NCBI GenBank assembly: GCA_002424815.1
Contig: DILB01000020.1
Coordinates: forward strand, 1 to 61,265
DNA from: Caryophanales bacterium UBA5603
GTDB taxonomy: Bacteria > Bacillota_I > Bacilli_A > Izemoplasmatales > Hujiaoplasmataceae
Reading direction: 5' to 3'
Length of the DNA stretch: 61,265 bases
Shown here: piece after piece, positions 1 through 8,083 of the stretch
How positions within the stretch are numbered: the stretch's first letter is position 1
Layout of the letters: the number at the start of each line of letters is the position of its first letter
Program-made: the position numbers and the translations under genes
The notes under the pieces: model-generated
Databases searched by the model: none
What the model was told of the DNA's origin: nothing
The model's input: only the letters and a program-made list of their open reading frames with translations

Positions 1-112
1 ATTACAAGTCAACTATAATTTACCGGGATAATCATACTTTTTTTCACTTTTTAGTGATTTTTTAAATTTACTTAGCAATAGCCAAATCTGGGCTTGCATA
101 AACAATATAAGA

Positions 113-141
113 AAAGAAAAGCCGGTGGTTTAACCACCGGC
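113..141 (-). terminator. Terminator of the rseP operon
   Basis: A perfect inverted repeat at 121-141 (GCCGGTGGTT / AACCACCGGC) lies just after the rseP stop. On the minus strand it is followed by a T-rich run (TTTTCTTTTC). This is a classical intrinsic terminator closing the uppS-cdsA-dxr-rseP transcript. The 112 bases to its left hold no gene I can support. Confidence 0.85.
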
Positions 142-152
142 AATGTAAATAA

Positions 153-1703
153 TTAAATGCCTATCAATCGTAATATATCCTTATAAGTAATAAAAATCAT
201 CAGTCCCAAAAGCAAAAATAATACGATGGTGTGAAGCATGTTTTCAACTTTCTGATTAGGTTTCTTCTTGGTGATAGCTTCATAGACAATAAAAACTAAT
301 CGACCACCATCCAAAGCCGGAATAGGAAGTAAATTGACAATGCCAAGATTGACCGATAAAAGACCAATCCAGGAAAGTAAACTTCTTAACCCATCTTTAG
401 CTGCATTAGCCGTGATTGAATAAATGCCGACAAATCCAGATAGATCGCCAATACCAACTTGATCGCTTGTAAATAACAATCCCAAAGTGCGATATATGGA
501 AATTGAGGAATTATATAAACTAATCATAGCTGCTTCAAACGATCCAAAGAAAGAAAAGTGTGTTGAACCAGAGATACCAATTCGCGAATAAAAATGATTG
601 TATCCCATTGCTTTTAAAGTGTGTTCGTTATACGCAACGTATTGAAGCGTCACTAATTCACCCTCACGTTCGACCACGATTGTGGTGGGTTCGTCTTCTG
701 TGGATCCAGGATAAGTGTTTGAAAAATCAATGATTTCTTGCCAATTTGAAAATGTGATGCCATCAATAGAGATGATTTTATCGTTTTTCATTAGTTCGGT
801 TGTGGTGTAAAGCGGTGTTCCAATCAATAATTCATCCGTCCCGGGTTTGCTTGAAAATCCAAGACCATAAAAAATGAATTGCGGCTTAATGGGCGGAAGG
901 GTTACTAATGCCCCGTTTCTTTTAACAACAAAGATGAATTCATCTGCTTCTTCATATTTTGCCAGTTCTGAATTAACCGATGCTCCTTCAGATTCTGACC
1001 ATGAAAAGACTTCTTGCCCGTTAATTGAAACAATTTCATCGCCTGGCATCAATATTTGGAAAGCTGGCGTATCTGTTGATACTGAACTAATGACTCGGCT
1101 AGCAGCATCCGCAACACCCCAACCAAGGGCGATAATCAAGAAAACGAAGAACGCTAAAATAATATTCATCATTGCACCAGCAATGGTGACCATAAAACGG
1201 TGTCGTTTTGGTTTTGAATTGAAGTTACGCTCTTGGGGAGCAATCTGAATATCAACACCATCGATCATATAAAAAGCATCGCGTCGGACTTCATATTCAT
1301 TAATATATAATCGCGACATGTTTTCACCAAACAAATCAATGCTTTCAACTTTAACTTCTTCAAGATCGTTATAACTCGTCGCTTTGGGTTTCAGTATAAT
1401 TCGTTTAACAAGACCGGTTTCATCAAACATCAGTTTGACATAATCCCCGATTTTAACTAAATCTCGATTGACTTCTTCTCCCGCCATCGAGACAAAACCA
1501 CCAAACGGAAATGCACGAATCGAAAATGTGGTTTCTCCCACTTTTTTGCTCCAGACGCGCGGCCCCATGCCAAAAGCGAATTCATGACAAAGAATTCCCG
1601 CCCGTTTCGCGAAAAAGAAATGTCCTAATTCATGGATACATATGACAATACTGAGCACCAAAATGAAAAGCAAGATGTTACCTAATACAATTAATATTTG
1701 CAT
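153..1703 (-). CDS. rseP: Site-2 intramembrane zinc metalloprotease (RseP/RasP family)
   Basis: Polytopic membrane protease that cleaves membrane-spanning substrates such as anti-sigma factors or signal-peptide remnants. The zinc motif HELGH is at residues 24-28 inside the first membrane segment. A second membrane segment (TIAGAMMNIILAF) starts near residue 172. The family LDG motif (NLLPIPALDGGRL) lies near the C-terminus and supplies the third zinc ligand. Between the last two are two PDZ-like stretches, one centred on PGDEIVSING and one on KNDKIISIDG. At 516 residues it is longer than the roughly 420-450 of the common family. It is the last gene of the uppS-cdsA-dxr-rseP run, 16 nt after dxr, an order widespread in bacteria. 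Confidence 0.93.
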   Translation of the reverse strand: MQILIVLGNILLFILVLSIVICIHELGHFFFAKRAGILCHEFAFGMGPRVWSKKVGETTFSIRAFPFGGFVSMAGEEVNRDLVKIGDYVKLMFDETGLVKRIILKPKATSYNDLEEVKVESIDLFGENMSRLYINEYEVRRDAFYMIDGVDIQIAPQERNFNSKPKRHRFMVTIAGAMMNIILAFFVFLIIALGWGVADAASRVISSVSTDTPAFQILMPGDEIVSINGQEVFSWSESEGASVNSELAKYEEADEFIFVVKRNGALVTLPPIKPQFIFYGLGFSSKPGTDELLIGTPLYTTTELMKNDKIISIDGITFSNWQEIIDFSNTYPGSTEDEPTTIVVEREGELVTLQYVAYNEHTLKAMGYNHFYSRIGISGSTHFSFFGSFEAAMISLYNSSISIYRTLGLLFTSDQVGIGDLSGFVGIYSITANAAKDGLRSLLSWIGLLSVNLGIVNLLPIPALDGGRLVFIVYEAITKKKPNQKVENMLHTIVLFLLLGLMIFITYKDILRLIGI

Positions 1704-1719
1704 AAATTATTCTCCTAGT

Positions 1720-2871
1720 CTATGTGTAACGCTGGTAAATATCTTTTTTGACTGATCGATCAGTCATCAGAAGGTCTTCTAAGTTCGGTTTCTGAATATG
1801 ATGAGATTGATTCATTGCTTCATAGATAATGGTTTCAATCTGTAAAAAAGTGATTTTATGATTCAAAAATAGATCGACAGCAGCTTCATTAGCCGCATTA
1901 AGAATTGCCGGTGCATTTCCGCCTTTTTTAAGCGCTTGATAGGCAAAATTCAAACAAGGATATCTCTCAAAACTCAGTGCCTCAAATGATAATTTCCCAA
2001 GCTTAACTAAATCAATTGATTTCACTGGGTTAACACATCTTGATGGAAAAAACAGAGCGTAAGATATCGGTAGGCGCATATCGTGATCGGAAAGTTGGGC
2101 AATCATCGAATGATCAATAAATTCAACCATTGAATGAATGATGCTTTCGCGATGAATGACGGTCTCGATATGGTCGATATCGACACCGAATAAATGATGT
2201 GCCTCAATGACTTCAAAGCCTTTATTCATCATCGTTGCTGAATCAATGGTAATCTTATTTCCCATAGACCAATTGGGATGTTTTAACGCGTCTTCTACTG
2301 TCACATTCATTAAATGACTTCGAAGGTAATCACGGAAGGTTCCTCCGCTTGCGGTAATAATCAGACGTTTGATTTTTTTGGGTTCTTCACCATTTAAACA
2401 TTGCCATATGGCAGAATGTTCAGAATCAATTGGCAATAACTTGGTCTGATGTTGTTTTATCATCTCATTGATGATTTCTCCCCCAACCACGAGCGTTTCT
2501 TTATTTGCCAATGCCACATCACGACCTAAACGAATCGCTTCTATCGTAGGCACTAACCCTACGATTCCCACCAAGGCATTAACCACTAACATCGCTGAAT
2601 CATTTCGATTCCAAGTTGCGGCCGTTTTGAGTCCTTCATCTCCGAAACCAACTTCGACTTGCGAAAATAATGATTTCAGTTTTTGGCTATCTTCGAAAGA
2701 ACCAACAGAAACAAATTCAGGTTTAAATTCATGGATTAAATTAATCAGATTTTCTATTCTTCGGTTGGCTGTCAAAACGACAATTTGAAATTCGGAAGGA
2801 TTCTCCCTGACAATATCGAGTGTTTGATTACCAATAGAACCGGTCGCACCTAGCAAACAAAGACGTTTCAA
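1720..2871 (-). CDS. dxr: 1-deoxy-D-xylulose 5-phosphate reductoisomerase
   Basis: Catalyses the NADPH-dependent rearrangement of DXP to 2-C-methylerythritol 4-phosphate, the committed step of the MEP isoprenoid pathway, in the cytosol. The N-terminus has the dinucleotide-binding motif GATGSIGNQTLDIV. The middle has the substrate/metal segments ASGGTFRD and HPNWSMGNKITIDSATMMNKG, the latter very well conserved in the family. Its 383 residues are the usual length. It abuts cdsA (stop and start adjacent) and precedes rseP. It shows that this organism makes isoprenoid precursors by the MEP route, feeding the adjacent prenyl transferase uppS. Confidence 0.96.
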   Translation of the reverse strand: MKRLCLLGATGSIGNQTLDIVRENPSEFQIVVLTANRRIENLINLIHEFKPEFVSVGSFEDSQKLKSLFSQVEVGFGDEGLKTAATWNRNDSAMLVVNALVGIVGLVPTIEAIRLGRDVALANKETLVVGGEIINEMIKQHQTKLLPIDSEHSAIWQCLNGEEPKKIKRLIITASGGTFRDYLRSHLMNVTVEDALKHPNWSMGNKITIDSATMMNKGFEVIEAHHLFGVDIDHIETVIHRESIIHSMVEFIDHSMIAQLSDHDMRLPISYALFFPSRCVNPVKSIDLVKLGKLSFEALSFERYPCLNFAYQALKKGGNAPAILNAANEAAVDLFLNHKITFLQIETIIYEAMNQSHHIQKPNLEDLLMTDRSVKKDIYQRYT

Positions 2872-3690
2872 TTAAAACACCTCGGATATTAGTAAAATCA
2901 AGAATAAAAACAAAGATGAAAACACCGAAGAATCAAAGCGGTCCAAGATTCCGCCATGACCCGGAAATAGATTAGAATAGTCTTTTATACCGTGAGAGCG
3001 TTTAAATTTAGAGGCAACAAGGTCGCCAATTTGGCCAACGGTTGATACTGCCACAGATATTAAAATATAATGAAGGATAGAGTATCCAGACCCCATTACA
3101 CTCAAAAAATAACCAAATAAAGTTCCGCTCATAACACCAAAAATTAATCCTGCGATGGAACCTTCGACACTTTTTTTAGGTGAGACGGTTGGTGCAATCT
3201 TATGTTTTCCAAATCGAATACCGAAAAAATAAGCTGCCGTATCAGTTACCATCACGACAATTAATATATATAATACATAATGAAGACCCATTGTTCTAAA
3301 AATGGAAAAAGTTGCGAATCCTAAACTACAATAGAGAATCGTTAAAATAGCATTCCCGAAATCCCCTGGGTTAAATTCTTCGACAAAAACCATGAGTATC
3401 GCAAATATCATCAGAATTAATATCATTTCTATCAAGAGAATTCTTGCATCAAATTGATTGACTGCAACGGCATATACGCTTAAATAGATTAAACCCGTTA
3501 AAGCAACTGTAATTAAGTCAATCCATTTTGGAAGTTCATGAATTTTTCGTACCATCAAACGAAATTCTATCGCAGCACCGATTGATAAAAGCAGACAAAA
3601 AATTGTAAAGATGAAAAAACGATCTCCCCAAATAAGGAGGGGTATCAACGCAAGTCCCATCAATAAACCAGTTTTAAACCTTTGGTTCAT
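2872..3690 (-). CDS. cdsA: Phosphatidate cytidylyltransferase
   Basis: Makes CDP-diacylglycerol from phosphatidate and CTP for phospholipid synthesis, in the membrane. The protein is almost wholly hydrophobic, with about eight membrane segments. Near the C-terminus is the family signature GQIGDLVASKFKRSHGIKDYSNLFPGHGG, shown here in two parts: GQIGDLVASKFKR and KDYSNLFPGHGGILDRFDS. I placed the start at 3690 (MNQRFKTG), behind GGGGTGAGAAT, rather than the longer frame, which would overlap uppS by 20 nt. The length is then 272 residues. It lies between uppS and dxr in the usual order. Confidence 0.94.
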   Translation of the reverse strand: MNQRFKTGLLMGLALIPLLIWGDRFFIFTIFCLLLSIGAAIEFRLMVRKIHELPKWIDLITVALTGLIYLSVYAVAVNQFDARILLIEMILILMIFAILMVFVEEFNPGDFGNAILTILYCSLGFATFSIFRTMGLHYVLYILIVVMVTDTAAYFFGIRFGKHKIAPTVSPKKSVEGSIAGLIFGVMSGTLFGYFLSVMGSGYSILHYILISVAVSTVGQIGDLVASKFKRSHGIKDYSNLFPGHGGILDRFDSSVFSSLFLFLILLISEVF

Positions 3691-3694
3691 ATTC

Positions 3695-4426
3695 TCACCC
3701 CTTGATTGCACCAAAACGGCGATGCCTGTTTGAAAAAGATTTGAATGCTTTTATCAGTTCTTTCTTCCCAAATGCCGGCCAATGAATCTTAGTGAAATAA
3801 AATTCAGAGTAAGCAGCTTGCCAGAGCATAAAATTACTTAAGCGCAGCTCTCCTGAGGTTCTAATTAGCAAATCAAGTGGTGGAAGACTCGCAGAATAAA
3901 GCCTGTTGGAAATGGTTTGCGATTCAATGTCGTCAATCTCAAGATTGTTATTTTTGACATCAGATGCGATTGATTTTACCGCTTCCGTAATTTCATTATA
4001 TGAACCATAATCAAAGCATACGTTTAATATCAATCCTTCTCGGTCTTTTGTCTCCATTGTTATACGGTCTAAGATATCTAAATTCTTAGCTGAAAGTTTG
4101 GACCTTCTGCCACTGAACATAACTTTAATATCATATTTTTTAAAATCATTAGAAAATCGTTTTTCAAATTCTTCAGGTAAAGTCATCAAATAATCCACTT
4201 CTGATTGTGGACGATTCCAGTTTTCCGTAGAAAATGCAAAAACACTCAATGCTTTGACCCCCATTTCTTGACAGAGTAAAGCAACGTTACGAATGTTTTC
4301 AATGCCAACTTGATGACCCATCGTTCGACTTAATCCGCGTTTTTGCGCCCATCGTCCGTTGCCATCTAGTATAATAGCTAAATGTTTGGGAATTGTGATT
4401 GTTTGCTTTTTTCTAAAAAATAACAT
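3695..4426 (-). CDS. uppS: Isoprenyl (undecaprenyl) diphosphate synthase
   Basis: A cis-prenyltransferase that elongates farnesyl diphosphate with isopentenyl diphosphate to undecaprenyl diphosphate, the lipid carrier for surface polymers. The family signature LDGNGRWAQKRG lies near residue 20, with the catalytic Asp in it. The C-terminal segment LLIRTSGELRLSNFMLWQ is the conserved IPP-binding and dimer region. The length, 243 residues, is typical. The gene stops with TGA, direct evidence that UGA is a stop codon here. A TATAAT box at 4453-4458 lies upstream, with no good -35, so a weak promoter is possible. Confidence 0.95.
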   Translation of the reverse strand: MLFFRKKQTITIPKHLAIILDGNGRWAQKRGLSRTMGHQVGIENIRNVALLCQEMGVKALSVFAFSTENWNRPQSEVDYLMTLPEEFEKRFSNDFKKYDIKVMFSGRRSKLSAKNLDILDRITMETKDREGLILNVCFDYGSYNEITEAVKSIASDVKNNNLEIDDIESQTISNRLYSASLPPLDLLIRTSGELRLSNFMLWQAAYSEFYFTKIHWPAFGKKELIKAFKSFSNRHRRFGAIKG

Positions 4427-4496
4427 ATAGGCACCTCAAAGATATCATAAAAATTATACTACAATTCATGTATTATTTCTATCTATATAGTGCAGA

Positions 4497-4523
4497 CGAA
4501 AAAAAAGACTAGTAAACTAGTCT
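4497..4523 (-). terminator. Terminator of the pyrH-frr transcript
   Basis: The perfect inverted repeat AGACTAG-TTTA-CTAGTCT (minus strand, about 4507-4523) overlaps the frr stop codon. It is followed by a run of eight T residues. It separates frr from the uppS gene group. Confidence 0.88.
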
Positions 4524-5080
4524 TATATATGCATTATTTCTTTTTCTTTTTCGGCAAAAATTGCATCAACTTTTATAATAAATCGATCCGTCAATTTTTG
4601 AATTTCCTCTTGATAGTATGCTGAATCATCCTCAGATAGTTTTTTATCCTTTTCAAGCTTTTTGATCTCTGAAATGGCATCACGGCGAACGTTTCTAATA
4701 GCTACTTTGTTATCTTCTGCCATTTTATGGATTAATTTAACGCCTTCTTTTCGACGTTCTTCTGTCATCTGAGGTAATACGATTCTGAGTCCGACACCGT
4801 CATTGTTGGGTGTGACACCCAAGTTCGCCGCTAACACTGCTTTTTCTAATTTTGAAAGCAAGGATTTGTCAAAAGGTTTGATGTAAAGTTGATTTCCTTC
4901 TGGTGAAGTAATTGAAGCCACTTGATTGATTGGGCTCATCACTCCATAATAATCGACCGTGACCCGTTCAAACATTTTTGGGTTGGCTCTGCCACTTCTG
5001 ACGGTCGTAAATTCACGATGTAAAGCTTCAAGCGAATGTTCCATCCGTTCTTCGGCATCCATCATAATCATTTCTGGCAT
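4523..5080 (-). CDS. frr: Ribosome recycling factor
   Basis: Works with EF-G to split the post-termination ribosome. At 185 residues it has the standard RRF length, and it aligns throughout by eye. The N-terminal helix (MEHSLEALHREFTTVRSGRANPKMFERV) is recognised by RTVRSGRANP-like residues 25-35. The C-terminal helix contains RRDAISEIKKLEKDKKLSEDD. It follows pyrH by 17 nt and shares its transcript, the usual pyrH-frr pairing. Confidence 0.97.
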   Translation of the reverse strand: MPEMIMMDAEERMEHSLEALHREFTTVRSGRANPKMFERVTVDYYGVMSPINQVASITSPEGNQLYIKPFDKSLLSKLEKAVLAANLGVTPNNDGVGLRIVLPQMTEERRKEGVKLIHKMAEDNKVAIRNVRRDAISEIKKLEKDKKLSEDDSAYYQEEIQKLTDRFIIKVDAIFAEKEKEIMHI

Positions 5081-5097
5081 TTTTAATATCCTCCCTT

Positions 5098-5808
5098 TTA
5101 TTTTTTTATCAACGTACCGATATTTTCACCCAAGATAGCTCGTTTGATATTACCTTGGACATTCATATCAAATACGCAAATGTCAATATTGTTATCATGG
5201 CAAAGCGCAGCGGCTGTCGAATCCATAACATGAAGTTGTTTTTGCAAAACATCCTGATGGGTTAAAAATTCGATACGGACTGCATCAGGATTACTTCTAG
5301 GATCTTTGTCATAGACACCATCAATTCCGTTTTTCGCCATGTAAATAATTGAAGCATCAATTTCGGCGGCACGTAAAGCCGCTGTTGTATCCGTTGAAAA
5401 ATAGGGATTTCCTGTACCGCCTCCAAAGATAACGATTCGATTTTTTTCAAGATGACTAATCGCTTTTCTTTGAATATAAGGTTCGCAAACTTGTGGAATA
5501 TTAATCGATGACATCACGCGGGTGTCGACGCCAAGTGATTCTAAAGAACTTTGTAAGGCCAATGAATTGATAATTGTTCCAATCATTCCCATGTAATCTG
5601 CGCTTGATCGTTCGATACCCATTTCCGTGGCTAGACGACCTCTGAAGATATTTCCACCGCCAATAACAATACCAATTTCACATACTTTCAAATCATAAGC
5701 AGATTTGATTTCGTGGGCTATCTTCTTGACGACGAGAGGGTCAATACCGATACCTGATTTTCCGGCTAAAGCCTCACCACTTAATTTGATTAATACTACT
5801 TTTTCCAT
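5098..5808 (-). CDS. pyrH: Uridylate kinase (UMP kinase)
   Basis: Phosphorylates UMP to UDP as a cytosolic hexamer of the amino-acid kinase fold. Recognisable motifs are LIKLSGEALAG at the N-terminus, IGIVIGGGNIFRG near residue 50, the acceptor-binding segment FGGGTGNPYFSTDTTAALRA in the middle, and KNGIDGVYDKDP. The length, 236 residues, is usual. It lies between tsf and frr, the standard bacterial order. A hairpin between tsf and pyrH may lower read-through from tsf. Confidence 0.97.
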   Translation of the reverse strand: MEKVVLIKLSGEALAGKSGIGIDPLVVKKIAHEIKSAYDLKVCEIGIVIGGGNIFRGRLATEMGIERSSADYMGMIGTIINSLALQSSLESLGVDTRVMSSINIPQVCEPYIQRKAISHLEKNRIVIFGGGTGNPYFSTDTTAALRAAEIDASIIYMAKNGIDGVYDKDPRSNPDAVRIEFLTHQDVLQKQLHVMDSTAAALCHDNNIDICVFDMNVQGNIKRAILGENIGTLIKK

Positions 5809-5835
5809 CCATTAATCCCCCTTTTTTATGTAAAG

Positions 5836-5859
5836 AAAGGACACAAAAAAGTGTCCTTT
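5836..5859 (-). terminator. Hairpin between tsf and pyrH
   Basis: The inverted repeat AAAGGACAC / GTGTCCTTT with a six-base loop lies between tsf and pyrH. On the minus strand the downstream tract (TTTCTTTACAT) is only moderately T-rich. It is probably an intrinsic terminator or attenuator with partial read-through into pyrH-frr, for which I see no strong separate promoter. Confidence 0.6.
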
Positions 5860-5865
5860 TATAAT

Positions 5866-6759
5866 TTATTTGCCTTGGACGGCCATGACTTCTTGAGCAA
5901 AATTTTCTTCTTTTTTCTCGATACCTTCGCCAACGGCTAAGCGTTTAAAAGAAGCGATTGAACCGCTCTTGCTCTTAACATATGCTTCAACCGATAAATC
6001 TGGATTTTTGACAAAAGGTTGATACAACAAGCAAATTTCTTTCATGTTTTTGTTTAAACGGCCATCAACCATTTTTAAAATAATAGCTTCTGGTTTCGGT
6101 TTGGCTGATTCAGCATTTTCATTTAACGCTTCATTTGTTAACACTTGACGCTCATGAGCTATCACTTCTGCAGAAATGTCATTGCTTGACAAATAACGCG
6201 GATTCATCGCTGCCACATGCATGGCGACATCCTTTGCTGTTTCAGCATCGGCACCATTCAAAACAGCCAGGCTGACAATCTTGCCACCCATATGGGAGTA
6301 AGATCCAAAAACCTGACCATCGGTTTTTTCAATAATTTCAACATTTCTTAATGTAATATTTTCACCGATTCCGGAGACAGCTTCAAGTAACAACTCACGG
6401 ACCGTTTTTCCGTTAGATACCACTTCGAGTGCAGCTTCAGTATTCGTGACACCTGAATGATCAAGGATGTTTCCAACAATGTCAACTAAGGTTGTGAATT
6501 TTTCATTGTTCGCAACGAAATCAGTTTCGCAATTCAATTCAAATAATGTAGCTTTGTTACCATTAATAACAATCTTTGCAACGCCTTCTGCAGCGATTCT
6601 TGAAGCCTTTTTCTCTGCTTTGGCAATCCCTTTTTCACGCAACCAGTCGATGGCTAGGGTGATATCTCCCTCAGTAGCGACAAGTGCTTTTTTGCAGTCC
6701 ATCATCCCTGCGCCAGTTTTATCGCGCAACTCTTTGACTAAGCTAGCTGTGATTTCCAT
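5866..6759 (-). CDS. tsf: Translation elongation factor Ts
   Basis: Guanine nucleotide exchange factor that releases GDP from EF-Tu. The N-terminal UBA-like domain carries the family signature LRDKTGAGMMDCKKAL (residues 10-25). The EF-Tu-contacting core contains LFELNCETDFVANN. The length, 297 residues, is usual. It follows rpsB but is separated from it by a hairpin, and it has its own candidate promoter. It therefore may not be strictly cotranscribed with rpsB. Confidence 0.97.
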   Translation of the reverse strand: MEITASLVKELRDKTGAGMMDCKKALVATEGDITLAIDWLREKGIAKAEKKASRIAAEGVAKIVINGNKATLFELNCETDFVANNEKFTTLVDIVGNILDHSGVTNTEAALEVVSNGKTVRELLLEAVSGIGENITLRNVEIIEKTDGQVFGSYSHMGGKIVSLAVLNGADAETAKDVAMHVAAMNPRYLSSNDISAEVIAHERQVLTNEALNENAESAKPKPEAIILKMVDGRLNKNMKEICLLYQPFVKNPDLSVEAYVKSKSGSIASFKRLAVGEGIEKKEENFAQEVMAVQGK

Positions 6760-6786
6760 AATGAATCCTCCTAATTACGCTAATAT

Positions 6787-6815
6787 AATATTAACATATT
6801 TTATTTTTATACTCA
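6787..6815 (-). promoter_or_regulatory. Candidate tsf promoter
   Basis: On the minus strand TTGAGT is followed after 17 nt by TAATAT, and then by the tsf Shine-Dalgarno TTAGGAGGA. The match is reasonable, but the region is extremely AT-rich, so chance resemblance is possible. Confidence 0.4.
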
Positions 6816-6834
6816 ATTATTATTCTGTAAAAAT

Positions 6835-6857
6835 AGGGAGCTATGAATAGCCCCCCA
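6835..6857 (-). terminator. Terminator between rpsB and tsf
   Basis: On the minus strand GGGGGGCTATTCATAGCTCCC forms a hairpin directly after the rpsB stop region. It is followed by TATTTTTAC. It probably terminates most rpsB transcripts, so tsf would depend partly on its own promoter. Confidence 0.65.
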
Positions 6858-6864
6858 TTAAGCT

Positions 6865-7881
6865 TTATTTCAAGGCGTCAATTAGTTCGGCTTTACGGAG
6901 TTTCGAATAATTAGCAACACTTTTATCTTTAGCGAGTTGACGAAGTTCAGTAACAGTCATCGCTTCGAAATCGACACTGGTGACTTCAGCAACTGGGGAC
7001 TCTACAACAACTTCTTTAACAGCTTCAACAACCGGAGCTGGTTTTGTTTCAGCAACTACTGGTTGTACAGGCGTTGGTTTTTGCTCAGGTCTTGGTCTGG
7101 ATTGTTGTTGATCCGGACGAGGACGGCGAGGTTGTTCTGGTGTTTTAACTTCTTCGATTTTTGCAGCTGTTTCTGCAGATTGTTCAACTTCTACAGAGAC
7201 GCCACCGTTGGCTTCAATAATGGCATCGGCCATTTTTGATACGACTAATTTTACAGAACGAAGTGCATCGTCATTTGCGGGAATAACATAATCAACCTCA
7301 TCTGGATCGCAATTGGTATCAACGATTCCAAATACCGGAATATTAAGTTTTTTCGCTTCAAGAATGGCGTTTCTTTCTTTGCGTGGATCGATGATAAAAA
7401 TAGCTTGTGGCAAATTCTTCATCTCTTTAATGCCACCAAGGAATTTTTCTAAACGGTCCATTTCTTTGCGAAGATTGATAACTTCTTTCTTAGGAAGAAC
7501 TGCAAAAGTTCCGTCTTTTTCCATCTTGTAAAGATCTTGAAGTTTTTTGATTGATTTTTTAATGGTCTTGAAGTTGGTCAAAGTGCCGCCCAACCAGCGT
7601 TTGTCAACATAATATTGACCACTGCGAATAGCTTCGTCTTTAACTGGTTCTTGCGATTGTTTTTTGGTTCCGACAAACAAAACTTTGCCGTCAGCTGCGG
7701 CGATGTCAAACATAGCTTTATAAGCTGTGTCGATTAAATCGCTCGTCTTTTGAAGATCGATAATATGAATTCCGTTACGAGAAGTATAAATATACTTCGC
7801 CATCTTCGGATTCCATCTGCGGGTCTGATGCCCGAAATGCACGCCTGCTTCAAGCAAGCTTTTCATTGAGATAACTCCCAT
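6865..7881 (-). CDS. rpsB: 30S ribosomal protein S2 with a C-terminal linker and Rho_N/SAP-like extension
   Basis: Residues 1 to about 230 are an ordinary S2 protein: MKSLLEAGVHFGHQTRRWNP at the N-terminus, FVGTKKQSQ, YYVDKRWLGGTLTNF and the C-terminal IPANDDALRS segment. Residues about 232-304 form a low-complexity linker rich in Pro, Arg, Gln, Val and Glu (for example RRPRPDQQQSRPRPEQKP). Residues about 307-338 (AMTVTELRQLAKDKSVANYS, then KLRKAELIDALK) resemble the small helix-extended-helix fold of Rho N-terminal/SAP domains, which bind nucleic acid. S2 is normally about 230-260 residues, so roughly 80-100 are extra. The start MGVISMKSLLEAG fits the family and has a TAGGAGG Shine-Dalgarno. 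Confidence 0.96.
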   Translation of the reverse strand: MGVISMKSLLEAGVHFGHQTRRWNPKMAKYIYTSRNGIHIIDLQKTSDLIDTAYKAMFDIAAADGKVLFVGTKKQSQEPVKDEAIRSGQYYVDKRWLGGTLTNFKTIKKSIKKLQDLYKMEKDGTFAVLPKKEVINLRKEMDRLEKFLGGIKEMKNLPQAIFIIDPRKERNAILEAKKLNIPVFGIVDTNCDPDEVDYVIPANDDALRSVKLVVSKMADAIIEANGGVSVEVEQSAETAAKIEEVKTPEQPRRPRPDQQQSRPRPEQKPTPVQPVVAETKPAPVVEAVKEVVVESPVAEVTSVDFEAMTVTELRQLAKDKSVANYSKLRKAELIDALK

Positions 7882-7990
7882 GATTGGTAAATCCTCCTAT
7901 TTTGATTTTGCCTCCACTCGATTCATCGCTATTGCCACCCATTTTGGGCTCAGGGCAAATTGCTCCTCGGTGTGTGTATTTTTTGCGGCG
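7882..7990 (-). promoter_or_regulatory. Structured 5' leader of rpsB (candidate S2 autoregulatory RNA)
   Basis: Between the rpsB promoter and start lie about 105 nt that can fold. An outer helix, TTTGCC with GGCAAA (plus-strand 7954-7959 and 7907-7912), encloses two small hairpins: GCCC-AAAAT-GGGT and CGAT-GA-ATCG. This makes a three-way-junction-like element just upstream of the Shine-Dalgarno. Ribosomal protein operons often have such leaders for translational feedback. The specific assignment to S2 is inference. Confidence 0.45.
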
Positions 7991-7995
7991 CTAAT

Positions 7996-8024
7996 ATTTT
8001 AACAAAAAAACCCTAATAAAGCAA
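7996..8024 (-). promoter_or_regulatory. rpsB promoter
   Basis: On the minus strand TTGCTT (8019-8024) and TAAAAT (7996-8001) are separated by exactly 17 nt. This is a good sigma-A-type promoter that would start the S2 leader near 7988. Confidence 0.7.
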
Positions 8025-8055
8025 GTGATATTTACCGGTTTAGCGCACTTTCTTT

Positions 8056-8083
8056 TAAAAAGAAAACCACCGTTGCCGGTGGC
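8056..8083 (-). terminator. Terminator after dut
   Basis: On the minus strand GCCACCG-GCAA-CGGTGGT forms a strong hairpin that overlaps the dut stop region. It is followed by TTTCTTTTT. It ends the transcript of the 465-residue protein and dut. Confidence 0.8.

Noticed and set aside
1..112. A gene or RNA at the left edge
   Set aside because: No open frame with a ribosome site and no convincing RNA fold. TTGACT on the minus strand near 6-11 might be a -35 whose partner lies outside the window.
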